Below are positions 35,065 to 43,934 of a stretch of DNA of 64,000 bases, one piece after another; the first letter of the stretch is position 1; the number at the start of each line of letters is the position of its first letter. The stretch comes from Bacteroidota bacterium. GTDB lineage: Bacteria > Bacteroidota > Ignavibacteria > Ignavibacteriales > Melioribacteraceae. A program made the translations under genes and the position numbers. The stretch covers positions 1 through 64,000 of the forward strand of contig JAHJUE010000013.1 of assembly GCA_018829205.1 (NCBI GenBank), read 5' to 3'. The notes under the pieces are model-generated. The model did no database searches, was not told the origin of the DNA, and was given only the letters and a program-made list of their open reading frames with translations.

Positions 35065-36399
35065 TTATTTTTTAACAGGTTTCATGTTGAAATTGTCTGT
35101 TTTTCTGAACACTGGCTGAACCGGTGTTCCCCTAAGCAATTCAAATACATTTTTATCTTCAACGGCTTTTTTTAAGAGCGGCAGAACATCTCTATAAGCA
35201 TTTAATGTATATTCTATATCTTCATCAGAATGCGAGAAGCTCATATTATGAAATCCGGACCAAAGGACTCCCCGTTTTATCATTTCTTGCTGAACAAAAG
35301 ATTTTAAAATAAGCGGATCTCCGGCACTACCGTCGAAAGAAATGATTGATCGCCAATTATAACCTGAAGCCTTGGTATAATTCATACCTAATCCTTCGGC
35401 AATTTCATTATATCCGTCTTTTAGCTTTTTACCCTGTACATTTAAATAATCGATTACGTTTTTTTCTTTTATTTCCTCTATTGTAGCTTTTGCCGCTGCC
35501 AATGATAACGCTTCGCCCCCAAATGTTGTATAAAAGAAAATATCTTCATCGGCCAAATCCATAATTTTTCTTTTACCCGTTAATACTGAGATAGGCATAC
35601 CGTTGGCTATTGCTTTAGAATAAGTTGCGAGATCGGGTGTAATACCGAAATATTCCTGCGCACCGCCTAAAGCTAATCTGAAACCTGTCCACATTTCATC
35701 AAAAATTAATACAATGTTTTTTTCTTTACAGAGTTCGGCAACTTTATGCAGGAAATTGTCTTTCGGTTCCTGAAATACAACAGGTTCCAATATAACCGCC
35801 GCGGTATCTTCATCAATTGAGTTTTTTAGTGAGTCTATATCATTGTAGTTAAATGTATAACTAATTGCCTGTACGGCTTCCGGAATTCCATTGTTCCTTG
35901 CAGTTACGCTTATGTACCAGTCATGCCAACCGTGATATCCGCAGCATAAAACTTTATTTTTGCCTGTATAAGCGCGGGCAAGTCTAATAGCGGCGCTTGT
36001 AACATCGGCTCCGGTTTTACTATATCTAACCGCTTCCGCGTTCGGTAAAATTTCACGCAGTAATTCAGCCACTTCAACTTCAAGCGGATGCATTAAAGAA
36101 AAAGTAATACCGTTCTCTAATTGTTTTTTAATAGCCTCATCGGTTTTAGGATACGCATAACCCAGAGACAGGGGGCCAATTGCCATATTAAAATCGATAA
36201 ATTCGTTTCCGTCAACATCCCAAACATGTGAGCCCTTTCCTTTTTCCAAATATTTTGGCGATGCGCCGTTCACATACTGAGTAGGACCTTTAGCCAGTGT
36301 TTGAGTAACGGAAGGTATTAAACCCAATGCTCGGCTGTAAAGTTCATCGGACTTTTCAATTACGGGATAATCGTTGTTCAAGCTAATATTGTTAGGCAT
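35065..36399 (-). CDS. Class III aminotransferase (glutamate-1-semialdehyde aminomutase-like)
   Basis: A PLP enzyme of 444 residues. The PLP-binding blocks are YSKTGADVTSAAIRLARAYTGK, CCGYHGWHDWY, LIFDEMWTGFRLALGGAQ and TYSKAIANGMPISVLTG with the Schiff-base Lys. It resembles HemL, but the context (between an SDR and an SpsF-type gene) indicates a sugar role. It would install an amino group on a keto-sugar or keto-acid made by the SDR. The N-terminal ~40 residues extend beyond typical HemL. Confidence 0.85.
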   Translation of the reverse strand: MPNNISLNNDYPVIEKSDELYSRALGLIPSVTQTLAKGPTQYVNGASPKYLEKGKGSHVWDVDGNEFIDFNMAIGPLSLGYAYPKTDEAIKKQLENGITFSLMHPLEVEVAELLREILPNAEAVRYSKTGADVTSAAIRLARAYTGKNKVLCCGYHGWHDWYISVTARNNGIPEAVQAISYTFNYNDIDSLKNSIDEDTAAVILEPVVFQEPKDNFLHKVAELCKEKNIVLIFDEMWTGFRLALGGAQEYFGITPDLATYSKAIANGMPISVLTGKRKIMDLADEDIFFYTTFGGEALSLAAAKATIEEIKEKNVIDYLNVQGKKLKDGYNEIAEGLGMNYTKASGYNWRSIISFDGSAGDPLILKSFVQQEMIKRGVLWSGFHNMSFSHSDEDIEYTLNAYRDVLPLLKKAVEDKNVFELLRGTPVQPVFRKTDNFNMKPVKK

Positions 36400-36424
36400 A
36401 ATATCTCTTCAAATTATTTTGTGA

Positions 36425-37237
36425 TTAACTTTTCTTTAATTCTTTTTTATAATCATCAATTTGGTTTAATTCTTCAAGATGATTTTCGTACCAGTATTTG
36501 CCAATGTACCGGCTATTAATGTCATATATAAACGGTTTATCTTTTAGTAAATTAAGGATATTATTTATGCTGAATTTCGGATTTTTCTTATATAGCTCTT
36601 CATAAACAGTTCTTATAAATATATAGTCTTCTTCATAATCAATTGTCCATCTATGTTTTGCAGAATAATTAAATCCGGTTTCCCATAAAACATTTCCGAT
36701 TCTAAATTTTTCAGGGTTTTCCCATATAAAAGGAGTAGTATGTTCGCGCTCAAGTTTACGTTCGGCTTCTTTCCAAGCTGTTTCAATTGTTTTTAACGAC
36801 ATAATTTCAACATCATTTCCGTCGGGATATGTGGCCGGATGCAGATTACTGACAAAATCGTATTTGTCTATATTATCGATATAGAACTTAAACACTTTGT
36901 CAATTATTTCTGGGTCAATTAAAGGGCAGTCCGAAGGAATTTTAGCCACCGCGTCGGCATTATATTTTTTTGCAGTTTGATAATGTCTGTCTAATAGATC
37001 ATTTAGTTCGCCTCTGAAACATTCAATGCCCTCAGCTTTGCAAATTTCTTCTATTGTATTGTCGGACTTATCCGTAGAAGTAGCGACTACCACCGTTCCC
37101 GCAAGCTGCGCCGACATTACTCTTTCAACCATTCTTACTAGTAATGGTTTTCCGCAAAGTGACATTAATACTTTGTGAGGAAGTCTCGTTGAACCTGTTC
37201 TTGCCTGGATAACCGTAACAATTTTTAATTGAGACAT
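36425..37237 (-). CDS. SpsF-type cytidylyltransferase
   Basis: A NeuA/KdsB-like nucleotidyltransferase of 270 residues. N-terminal signature VTVIQARTGSTRLPHKVLMSLCGKPLL, then AKIPSDCPLIDPEIID and the active-site region HRWTIDYEEDYIFI. It is expected to activate the sugar acid as a CMP derivative. SpsF relatives occur in spore-coat and O-antigen-like loci. It lies 13 bp after a GT-B-like gene and 25 bp before the aminotransferase gene. Confidence 0.85.
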   Translation of the reverse strand: MSQLKIVTVIQARTGSTRLPHKVLMSLCGKPLLVRMVERVMSAQLAGTVVVATSTDKSDNTIEEICKAEGIECFRGELNDLLDRHYQTAKKYNADAVAKIPSDCPLIDPEIIDKVFKFYIDNIDKYDFVSNLHPATYPDGNDVEIMSLKTIETAWKEAERKLEREHTTPFIWENPEKFRIGNVLWETGFNYSAKHRWTIDYEEDYIFIRTVYEELYKKNPKFSINNILNLLKDKPFIYDINSRYIGKYWYENHLEELNQIDDYKKELKKS

Positions 37238-37250
37238 ATTTTCAATTTTA

Positions 37251-38273
37251 TCAATGATTCAAAACCTGTTTATAATCATAATTTTCTTTCATTTCATTTT
37301 CCGGAGCCAATGATTCTTCAATAAACCGTCTTCCAACAGCTGCGATTCTTTCGGCCGAAGTTCCGTTGTTTTGAATGGGCATTAATTTTTTTAGGTCGCT
37401 TAACTTAAAATAAGAATGTACTTCTTTACCTAAAGCAAGTCCAATGTAAACTACTGAAGAATATTTCGCGATTAATACGTCGCAATTTGCAATCATATGA
37501 TTTGTATTGCCTTGCTGGAATATTAAAGAACCGGGAGCATACTTCTCAATTTCCTTTTTCGCTCTTTCAAATAATTCATTTGGGTGAAGTTTAAAAATAA
37601 TCTGTTTCCCTTTTGCTATTTTTACAGCGTCCAAAATAAATTTTTTACGGTTCTCAAATTTAAAAGTTTCTCTTGAGTCTGATGTAGCCACTAAAACATA
37701 ATTATTATATGGGAAATCATTCTTCAAAAATTGTTTTGCGTTATCAAAATTTGGTATTCCTGTTACAACAATTTTTTTAGGATCGGCGCCTTTTTTTACA
37801 AATAATTCTTTGTAACCTTCGGAAGCTACGCAGAATAAATCATAATCTTTTGACAATCCGGTCGCCGCAGTACTAGCGATCCAGCGCGGGAACTTCAAAT
37901 ATTTCGCTAAATAATAACCAATTGTGACAGGGTCGGTCATACCTTCCTGCACGTGTATTACTTTTTTATCCCTAATATTTTTAGGCATTATTAAATCAGA
38001 ACATGTAAAAACAAGATCGTAATTATTATTAAGGCCTTTATAGTCCATTTTCAGCGAGTTGGCTTCAAGAAATTCTTCTGTACTTTTTTTGAATTTTCCG
38101 CCTAATATTGAAAAATTTACAAATCCTTTTTGAACAAAAAAATCCAGAACTCCATCAGTATAATAAGGAGAAAAATAACAGTCGTACTCCTCGTATAAAT
38201 TTTGATAAATTCTAAACATTATTGTCGTTTGATTTAACGAACCGCCGATAAACAGTATTTTCTTTTTCTTCAT
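37251..38273 (-). CDS. GT-B-like glycosyl/glycerophosphotransferase of the sugar cluster
   Basis: 340 residues with no membrane segment. The C-terminal half resembles CDP-glycerol glycerophosphotransferase/UDP-GlcNAc 2-epimerase GT-B folds: VVTGIPNFDNA, YVLVATSDSRETFKFENR, IIFKLHPNELFERA and NCDVLIAKYSSVVYIGLALGKEV. Acceptor and donor are unknown. It is first in the minus-strand operon, so it could transfer the CMP-sugar or take part in its synthesis (an epimerase-like NeuC role is possible but not shown). Confidence 0.6.
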   Translation of the reverse strand: MKKKKILFIGGSLNQTTIMFRIYQNLYEEYDCYFSPYYTDGVLDFFVQKGFVNFSILGGKFKKSTEEFLEANSLKMDYKGLNNNYDLVFTCSDLIMPKNIRDKKVIHVQEGMTDPVTIGYYLAKYLKFPRWIASTAATGLSKDYDLFCVASEGYKELFVKKGADPKKIVVTGIPNFDNAKQFLKNDFPYNNYVLVATSDSRETFKFENRKKFILDAVKIAKGKQIIFKLHPNELFERAKKEIEKYAPGSLIFQQGNTNHMIANCDVLIAKYSSVVYIGLALGKEVHSYFKLSDLKKLMPIQNNGTSAERIAAVGRRFIEESLAPENEMKENYDYKQVLNH

Positions 38274-38313
38274 ATAATTATTGTTTTATTTCTAACAACA
38301 ATATTCAAAAAAA

Positions 38314-38347
38314 AACAGAATTTTTCTGTTATATAATTGTTAACAAT
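38314..38347. promoter_or_regulatory. Inverted repeats upstream of the sugar operon
   Basis: In the divergent region between the GT-B-like gene and a phosphoesterase. AACAGAA (38314-38320) pairs with TTCTGTT (38324-38330), 3-nt spacer. ATTGTTAACAAT (38336-38347) is a perfect 12-bp palindrome. Both lie 40-75 bp upstream of the operon's first start. They may be operators or chance symmetry in AT-rich DNA. Confidence 0.3.
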
Positions 38348-38456
38348 CATTCCATATTGATAATAATTTGATAACATTAAATTTATTTTCAATTAATATT
38401 TATAGTATAAATTTGAGCATTAGAAATAATATTTTTAAAATTACTAAAATTACATT

Positions 38457-39395
38457 ATGAAAATTGCTCATATTTCTGATTTACATTTCAGCAGGTCATA
38501 TAAAAGTAATAATATACGAAAGACGAAAAGACTTATAAAATATTGCATAGAACAGGGTTTTGATCATTTGGTTATTACCGGGGATATCTCCGATAATAGC
38601 GATGAAAAAGACTTTTTAATATTAAGAAACATTTTAAATAATTTCAATTTACTCGATTCCGGCAAAGTATCATTAACGATCGGTAATCACGATATTTTCG
38701 GCGGTGTTCAAACCGCCAATGATATTGTTAATTTCCCTTCAAAATGCTTAAAAATAAACTATGATCAAAAAGTAAAAAAGTTTGTTTCATTTTTCAGTGA
38801 ACTCTTCGATAGCGCGGTATTCCCTAATCCCGATAAAATTTTCCCTTACGCTAAGATTATAGGAGATGTTGCCATAATTGGAATAAATTCAATTCGTCAT
38901 TATTCGAGAATTAAAAATCCCTTTGCTTCAAACGGGAAAATATATAATGATGATTTTGAATCAATTAAAGCTATGCTGGAATTTGATTCAATCAAAGTAA
39001 GGAAAAAGATTGTCGCTGTTCACCATCATTTTTATAAAAACAGTGTTGAGGCAACAAGTTCTCAAAGTAATTTATGGAATAGAATCGAAGGATATACATT
39101 AAAACTTAGAGGTAAAAAAAAGCTGTTGAAATTATTTAAAGAAAATAAAGTTGATTTGGTGCTTCACGGGCACAGTCATGAACTTAAAGAATATGAAAGA
39201 AAGGGGATCAAGTTTGTAAACGCCGGCGCCTCAATTGATAATACAAGCTCGACAGAAGCAAATGTATTTTTTATTAATATATTAGAAGACGAATTAACTG
39301 TACAGCTAAAAACTCTCCCTGAAATTAATCCTTCCGTGCCCAAAGAAAATGAAGTGCCAAATTTTATTCCTGCATTTGCCGAAAAAATTGGTTAG
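38457..39395 (+). CDS. Calcineurin-like metallophosphoesterase
   Basis: 312 residues, cytosolic. The metallophosphoesterase motif order is intact: KIAHISDLHFS, HLVITGDISDNSDE, SLTIGNHDIFGG, KIVAVHHHF and DLVLHGHSHELKEY. Closest in style to CpdA/Icc-type phosphodiesterases, but the nucleotide or other substrate is unknown. Monocistronic, divergent from the sugar operon. About 210 bp to rnfC. Confidence 0.85.
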   Translation: MKIAHISDLHFSRSYKSNNIRKTKRLIKYCIEQGFDHLVITGDISDNSDEKDFLILRNILNNFNLLDSGKVSLTIGNHDIFGGVQTANDIVNFPSKCLKINYDQKVKKFVSFFSELFDSAVFPNPDKIFPYAKIIGDVAIIGINSIRHYSRIKNPFASNGKIYNDDFESIKAMLEFDSIKVRKKIVAVHHHFYKNSVEATSSQSNLWNRIEGYTLKLRGKKKLLKLFKENKVDLVLHGHSHELKEYERKGIKFVNAGASIDNTSSTEANVFFINILEDELTVQLKTLPEINPSVPKENEVPNFIPAFAEKIG

Positions 39396-39544
39396 AGCAG
39401 ATATAGTTGCTGTTTATCCGATATTTCTCAAAGAAAAATATTTTTTTTCAGTTTTGAAAAATCCCAATTTTTCATTGAATAGATATTCATTCAGAAACGT
39501 CAAATCCATTGATTTAAGCCGAAATTCCAATATTTAAATTAAAA

Positions 39545-39588
39545 CATTACTGGCATAGTTTATGTCTTTTATATGAATTCCAGTAATG
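39545..39588. promoter_or_regulatory. Hairpin in the rnf leader region
   Basis: CATTACTGG (39545-39553) and CCAGTAATG (39580-39588) form a perfect 9-bp inverted repeat with a 26-nt loop. It ends 19 bp before the rnfC start. There is no T tract after it, so it is more likely an operator pair or 5' leader structure than a terminator of the phosphoesterase gene. Confidence 0.4.
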
Positions 39589-39607
39589 ATTAAGTGAAAT
39601 TTAAATT

Positions 39608-40945
39608 ATGAGCGTATACAGTAAATCAAATTCTTTCAGGGGCGGAATTCATCCGGTTGAGGAAAAACAATTAACTGAAAATCTAGCATTTGAAATAATG
39701 CCTAATCCCAAAAATATTCTTCTTCCTTTATCTCAGCATATAGGCAAACCTGCAATACCGATTGTTAAAAAGGGAGACTCCGTAAAAGCAGGGACACTTG
39801 TGGCTGAACAGGAAGGTTTTATTTCTTCTCCGATTTATAGTTCTGTATCCGGGACTGTGAAAAAAATATCGGTTGAGAATAATGCATCCGGATTCCCGAA
39901 AGAAGCAATTATAATTGAAGCGGCCGAATCAAATGAAATTGAATTGTTCATTCCTTTAGATTTGGATACAGTTACGTCTCAAGAAATTCGTGATAGAGTA
40001 AAAGCTGCGGGAATTGTCGGTCAAGGGGGAGCTGCTTTCCCTACGTTTGTGAAACTTACTCCGCCGAAAGATAAAGAAATAGATTTCGTAATTATTAACG
40101 GATGTGAATGTGAACCATACTTAACAAGAGATTATAGACTAATGCTCGAACGGCCGAAAGAATTAATTGAAGGTCTAAAATTAATTATGAAGTCTCTTGG
40201 AGTCGCAAAAGGAACTATAGGCATTGAAGATAATAAACCTGAAGCGGCTGAAATATTGAAAAGAAATTTAAAAAATGAAAAAAATATTTCTATAGAAATT
40301 TTAAAAACAAAATATCCTCAAGGCGCGGAAAAAATGCTGATAAAAGCGGTAACCGGAAAAGAAGTGCCTCCCGGTAAACTTCCGCTGGATGTAGGAATTG
40401 TAATTCAGAATGTCGGAACTGCAATTGCGATTTTTGATGCGGTTGTAAAAGGTGAGCCGGAAATAACAGCAGCTTTAACGGTTTCCGGTAAAGGAATTAA
40501 TTACCCTAAAAATTTAATAGTAAGAGTAGGGACACCAATTAGTGATGTTCTTGATTATTGCGGCGGGTTAAAAGAAAATGCGGTAAAGGTGGTTGTCGGC
40601 GGTCCGATGATGGGAGTTGCTCAATACGATTTTTCAGCCCCGGTTATGAAAGCAACTTCGGGAATTTTGATACTTACCGAAGAAGAAATCAATTCACACA
40701 AAGAAACCCCCTGTTTAAAATGCGGGAAATGTATTGAGGCCTGCCCTCTTAATTTAATGCCTACAAAGTTAGCCCGACTGTCGCAGCTTGATAAACTTGA
40801 TGATGCCGAACAACTGGGAATTACAGTGTGCATGGAATGCGGAACTTGCACCTTTGCCTGCCCGGCAAATATACCGCTGGTTCAATGGATTAGATTGGGA
40901 AAACAAAGAGTACTTAAAAATCAAAAAGAAAGAATTTCAGCTTAA
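39608..40945 (+). CDS. rnfC: Rnf electron transport complex subunit C
   Basis: Peripheral iron-sulfur/flavin subunit that passes electrons between NADH and the ferredoxin side of the ion-pumping Rnf complex. It has an N-terminal barrel-sandwich domain (GGIHPVEEKQLT...), the NADH/FMN domain (AGIVGQGGAAFPTFVKLTPP, FVIINGCECEPYLTRDYRLM) and two 4Fe-4S motifs near residues 368-430 (CLKCGKCIEACP and CMECGTCTFACP). 445 residues. First gene of the operon C-D-G-E-A-B. Confidence 0.95.
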   Translation: MSVYSKSNSFRGGIHPVEEKQLTENLAFEIMPNPKNILLPLSQHIGKPAIPIVKKGDSVKAGTLVAEQEGFISSPIYSSVSGTVKKISVENNASGFPKEAIIIEAAESNEIELFIPLDLDTVTSQEIRDRVKAAGIVGQGGAAFPTFVKLTPPKDKEIDFVIINGCECEPYLTRDYRLMLERPKELIEGLKLIMKSLGVAKGTIGIEDNKPEAAEILKRNLKNEKNISIEILKTKYPQGAEKMLIKAVTGKEVPPGKLPLDVGIVIQNVGTAIAIFDAVVKGEPEITAALTVSGKGINYPKNLIVRVGTPISDVLDYCGGLKENAVKVVVGGPMMGVAQYDFSAPVMKATSGILILTEEEINSHKETPCLKCGKCIEACPLNLMPTKLARLSQLDKLDDAEQLGITVCMECGTCTFACPANIPLVQWIRLGKQRVLKNQKERISA

Positions 40946-40970
40946 GAGTTTTTTTTGAAATATAGGTCGT

Positions 40971-41015
40971 GATCAAAAGATAAAGATAAAGATTATGATA
41001 AAGATAGAGATCAAG
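40971..41015 (+). repeat. GATAAA-type intergenic repeat inside the rnf operon (copy B)
   Basis: In the 89-bp gap between rnfC and rnfD. It begins GATCAAAAGATAAAGATAAA, continues with two more degenerate GATAAAG units and ends GAGATCAAG at 41015. The unit matches the minus-strand wording of the repeats at 8048-8105 and 29817-29863. It is not strongly self-complementary, so transcription through it is likely. Confidence 0.5.
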
Positions 41016-41034
41016 AATAAAAAATAGAGAAATC

Positions 41035-42000
41035 ATGTCAACAATTACTGCAAATCCGGTTTACAAATTAGAATTAACAAGTTCGCCTCATGTTCATTCG
41101 CGCTGGTCAACAAAACAGGCAATGTGGATGGTTGTTTTAGCTTTATTGCCTGCACTAATTTCTTCTGTTATATTTTTCGGATTTTATCAATTGCTTGTTG
41201 TGTCGGTTAGTGTGGCTTCTGCCGTAGTAACAGAGTCATTAATTAAGTATATCCGAAAAAGGGAAATAACAATTACAGACGGAAGCGGAATAATTACAGG
41301 TATGCTTCTAGGGTTAATACTGCCGCCGAATTTTAATTTATTTTTTACGGCATTAGGTTCCATTGTTGCTATTGGAATCGGTAAAGAAATATTCGGAGGA
41401 CTCGGATATAATATTTTTAATCCCGCGCTTGTCGGAAGAGCATTTCTTCAAGCTGCCTTCCCGGTTCAAATGACCACATGGATTAAACCAAATATGGCTG
41501 TTGATTCTGTTTCAACTGCTACACCGCTTTCCGCTTTTAAATTTGATTCAATATTTGCCGATATAAGTAATATGTTTATTGGAAATATCGGCGGATCGCT
41601 TGGCGAAACCTCAGCGATTTCTATTTTAATCGGGGGGATATTTCTTATTGTAATCGGAGTTGTAAACTGGAGAATTCCGGTTTCAATGTTTCTTGGTGTA
41701 ATTATATTCGGAGGATTATTCTGGCTTCTAAACGCTGATCAATATCCAAGTCCGGTTTTTCATATGCTGGCCGGCGGATTTTTATTCGGAGCGTTTTTTA
41801 TGGCTACCGATTGGGTAACATCTCCTTTAACGGCAAAGGGAATGTGGATATTCGGATTTGGGATTTCATTAGTTGTTGTAATGATTAGATTATTCGGCGG
41901 ACTTCCCGAGGGAGTAATGTACGCCATATTATTTATGAATGCATTTGTGCCATTAATTAACCGTTACACACGCCCACGAATTTTTGGGGAGGCTAAATGA
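41035..42000 (+). CDS. rnfD: Rnf complex subunit D
   Basis: Membrane flavoprotein subunit of the Rnf pump, NqrB/RnfD family. 321 residues with about nine hydrophobic segments. The covalent-FMN site is visible as SVSTATPLSAF near residue 160. Other marks are GSGIITGMLLGLILPP and YNIFNPALVGRAFL. It overlaps rnfG by 4 bp (ATGA), which indicates translational coupling. Confidence 0.95.
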   Translation: MSTITANPVYKLELTSSPHVHSRWSTKQAMWMVVLALLPALISSVIFFGFYQLLVVSVSVASAVVTESLIKYIRKREITITDGSGIITGMLLGLILPPNFNLFFTALGSIVAIGIGKEIFGGLGYNIFNPALVGRAFLQAAFPVQMTTWIKPNMAVDSVSTATPLSAFKFDSIFADISNMFIGNIGGSLGETSAISILIGGIFLIVIGVVNWRIPVSMFLGVIIFGGLFWLLNADQYPSPVFHMLAGGFLFGAFFMATDWVTSPLTAKGMWIFGFGISLVVVMIRLFGGLPEGVMYAILFMNAFVPLINRYTRPRIFGEAK

Positions 42001-42563
42001 AAACAGTAATTCATATGCTGTTAACGCTAACGTTTATAGGTATCGTTTCGGGCGGTTTGCTTTCACAAATAAGTGAATGGGCGGAACCTAAAATTGAAGA
42101 ACATAGAAAAGCGGAAACAGCTCGCGCAATTTATTTAGTTCAACCCGAGGCAAAAAGTTACGAAAGAATTACTAATGTTGATTTTGAAGTTTATAAAGTA
42201 TTTGATGAAATGAAAAATTCAATCGGTTTTGCGCTGCCTTATGAAGGAAACGGTTTTCAGGGTAAAATTAGATTAATGGTGGGATTGAATGATGAATTAA
42301 ATAAACTGAAGGGACTGCAAATTTTAGAACAGGTTGAAACACCGGGACTAGGAACAAAAATAACCGAGGAAAACTTCTTAAAACAATTTCTTAATTTAAG
42401 CGCCCAGCCAATGGTTAATTGGGTTAAAGCCGTTCCTCCTGAAAAACAAAATGAAATTCAGACAATTACCGGCGCAACTATTTCATCCAAAGCTGTGGTA
42501 ATAATTCTAAACGACGGAATAAAAAAACTCCGGGATGCTGAAAAAGACGGAGGAGTTAAATGA
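41997..42563 (+). CDS. rnfG: Rnf complex subunit G
   Basis: Single-pass membrane flavoprotein with an extracytoplasmic FMN domain. The N-terminal anchor is VIHMLLTLTFIGIVSGGLL. The FMN attachment motif is TITGATISSKAVV near residue 158 (S/T-GAT-S/T type). The block LEQVETPGLGTKI is also typical. 188 residues. It overlaps rnfD and rnfE by 4 bp each. Confidence 0.94.
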   Translation: MKTVIHMLLTLTFIGIVSGGLLSQISEWAEPKIEEHRKAETARAIYLVQPEAKSYERITNVDFEVYKVFDEMKNSIGFALPYEGNGFQGKIRLMVGLNDELNKLKGLQILEQVETPGLGTKITEENFLKQFLNLSAQPMVNWVKAVPPEKQNEIQTITGATISSKAVVIILNDGIKKLRDAEKDGGVK

Positions 42564-43243
42564 AAAACAAAGTAACCATTATTAAAGAATACACAAAAGG
42601 TATATGGCAGAGTAATCCGGTGTTTAAACAAATATTGGGAATGTGTCCTACTCTCGCCGTTACAGTATCCGCAATTAATGGAATCGCGATGGCCCTTGCC
42701 ACAACATTTGTATTAGTTTTTTCAAGTTTTATTATTTCTTCCGTAAGGAAATTAATCCCGACACAGGTTCGTATAGCTTCATACATTGTTGTTATAGCTA
42801 CATTTGTTACAATTGTTGATTTAGTTATGAAAGCGCAGTTTCCTGAATTAAGTAAATCGCTTGGACCCTACATTCCTTTAATAGTAGTTAACTGTATTAT
42901 TCTGGGAAGACAGGAAGCCTTCTCTTCAAAAAATACTCCGTTAAGATCTGTTGTGGATGCGCTGGGAATGGGAAGCGGATTTTTAATTGCGCTTTTTATG
43001 CTCGGAAGTATACGGGAGCTACTCGGTTCGCGCACAATATTAGGGTTTCAATTATTACCTGATTTTTATGAACCCTGGCTTGTAATGATTTTGCCCGCAG
43101 GTGCTTTTTTAACATTAGGGTTGATGCTTGCTTTTTTTAATAATTTAAGTCTGCATAAAAAGAAAAGCGATAATGATAAACTGATTGCGAAATATTTAAA
43201 AACAAAAACTGCGGCTGATTTTGTAATTGAGGAGAATAAATAA
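42560..43243 (+). CDS. rnfE: Rnf complex subunit E
   Basis: Polytopic membrane subunit of the RnfA/RnfE (NqrD/NqrE) family, which form the ion-translocating core with an inverted-repeat fold. Marks are NPVFKQILGMCPTLAVTVSA and PLIVVNCIILGRQEAF; each symmetrical half carries a conserved Cys for a membrane iron-sulfur site (CPTLAV and NCIILG). 227 residues. It shares one base with the rnfA start (TAATG). Confidence 0.94.
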   Translation: MKNKVTIIKEYTKGIWQSNPVFKQILGMCPTLAVTVSAINGIAMALATTFVLVFSSFIISSVRKLIPTQVRIASYIVVIATFVTIVDLVMKAQFPELSKSLGPYIPLIVVNCIILGRQEAFSSKNTPLRSVVDALGMGSGFLIALFMLGSIRELLGSRTILGFQLLPDFYEPWLVMILPAGAFLTLGLMLAFFNNLSLHKKKSDNDKLIAKYLKTKTAADFVIEENK

Positions 43244-43821
43244 TGGAACTGATATTAATTTTCTTTTCGGCTGCGATTGTAAACAACTTTGTGCTCGCCT
43301 ATTTTTTAGGCATTTGCCCTTTTATCGGAGTATCGAACAAAATTACTTCGGCATTTTCAATGGGTCTCGCCACAACATTTGTTATGACAATTACCGCCAT
43401 TGTTACGTGGTTGATTTATCACTTGATATTAGTCCCGTTTCATCTCGAATTTTTAGAATATGTTTCATTTATTTTAGTGATCGCTTCTCTTGTTCAGTTT
43501 GTTGAAATGTTTATCAAAAAAGTAAGTCAGCCTTTATACCGCGCTCTTGGAATATTTCTTCCGCTTATTACTACTAACTGCGCAATTTTAGGATTAGCGC
43601 TTTTCATAGTTTTAAGAGAATATACTTTTCTACAGGGAATATTTTTTGGAGTTGGCGCGGGCGCGGGTTTTACTTTAGCCATTACAATTATGGCCGGAAT
43701 AAGGGAAGAACTTGATTTAGCCGATGTTCCAAAAGCGTTTCAAGGCGCGCCTATTACTCTAATTGTTGCGGGAATTTTAGCCCTGGCATTTATGGGCTTT
43801 TCTGGATTGATTTCTGTTTAG
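43243..43821 (+). CDS. rnfA: Rnf complex subunit A
   Basis: Polytopic membrane partner of RnfE, 192 residues. Characteristic stretches are NNFVLAYFLGICPFIGVSNK and PLITTNCAILGLALF, again with the paired Cys residues (GICPF and NCAIL). The tandem heptamer array begins at the last base of its stop codon. Confidence 0.95.
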   Translation: MELILIFFSAAIVNNFVLAYFLGICPFIGVSNKITSAFSMGLATTFVMTITAIVTWLIYHLILVPFHLEFLEYVSFILVIASLVQFVEMFIKKVSQPLYRALGIFLPLITTNCAILGLALFIVLREYTFLQGIFFGVGAGAGFTLAITIMAGIREELDLADVPKAFQGAPITLIVAGILALAFMGFSGLISV

Positions 43822-43862
43822 ATATGAGATATGAGATATGAGATATGAGATTTGAGATTTGA
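43821..43862 (+). repeat. Tandem heptamer array between rnfA and rnfB
   Basis: Six perfect-register 7-bp units: four GATATGA then two GATTTGA, starting at the last base of the rnfA stop codon. The 113-bp rnfA-rnfB gap is unusual for this otherwise overlapping operon. The array length could vary by slippage. Confidence 0.85.
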
Positions 43863-43934
43863 GACACAAGAATTAATAAAATATATAAAATTGTTGTTTG
43901 CTTTTATGATTTGGAATTTTAATGCGGAGGTACA

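Noticed and set aside
39349-39537. 62-codon frame after the phosphoesterase
   Set aside because: It starts inside the phosphoesterase gene in another frame, lacks a ribosome-binding site and resembles nothing known. The region is better described as the rnf upstream gap.
43227-43505. 92-codon frame overlapping rnfE and rnfA
   Set aside because: It is the +1/+2 frame of rnfA; Cys/Phe-rich product, no motif.
43821-43862. Considered as a CRISPR array
   Set aside because: The units are 7 bp with no spacers and no cas genes are present; it is a simple tandem repeat.
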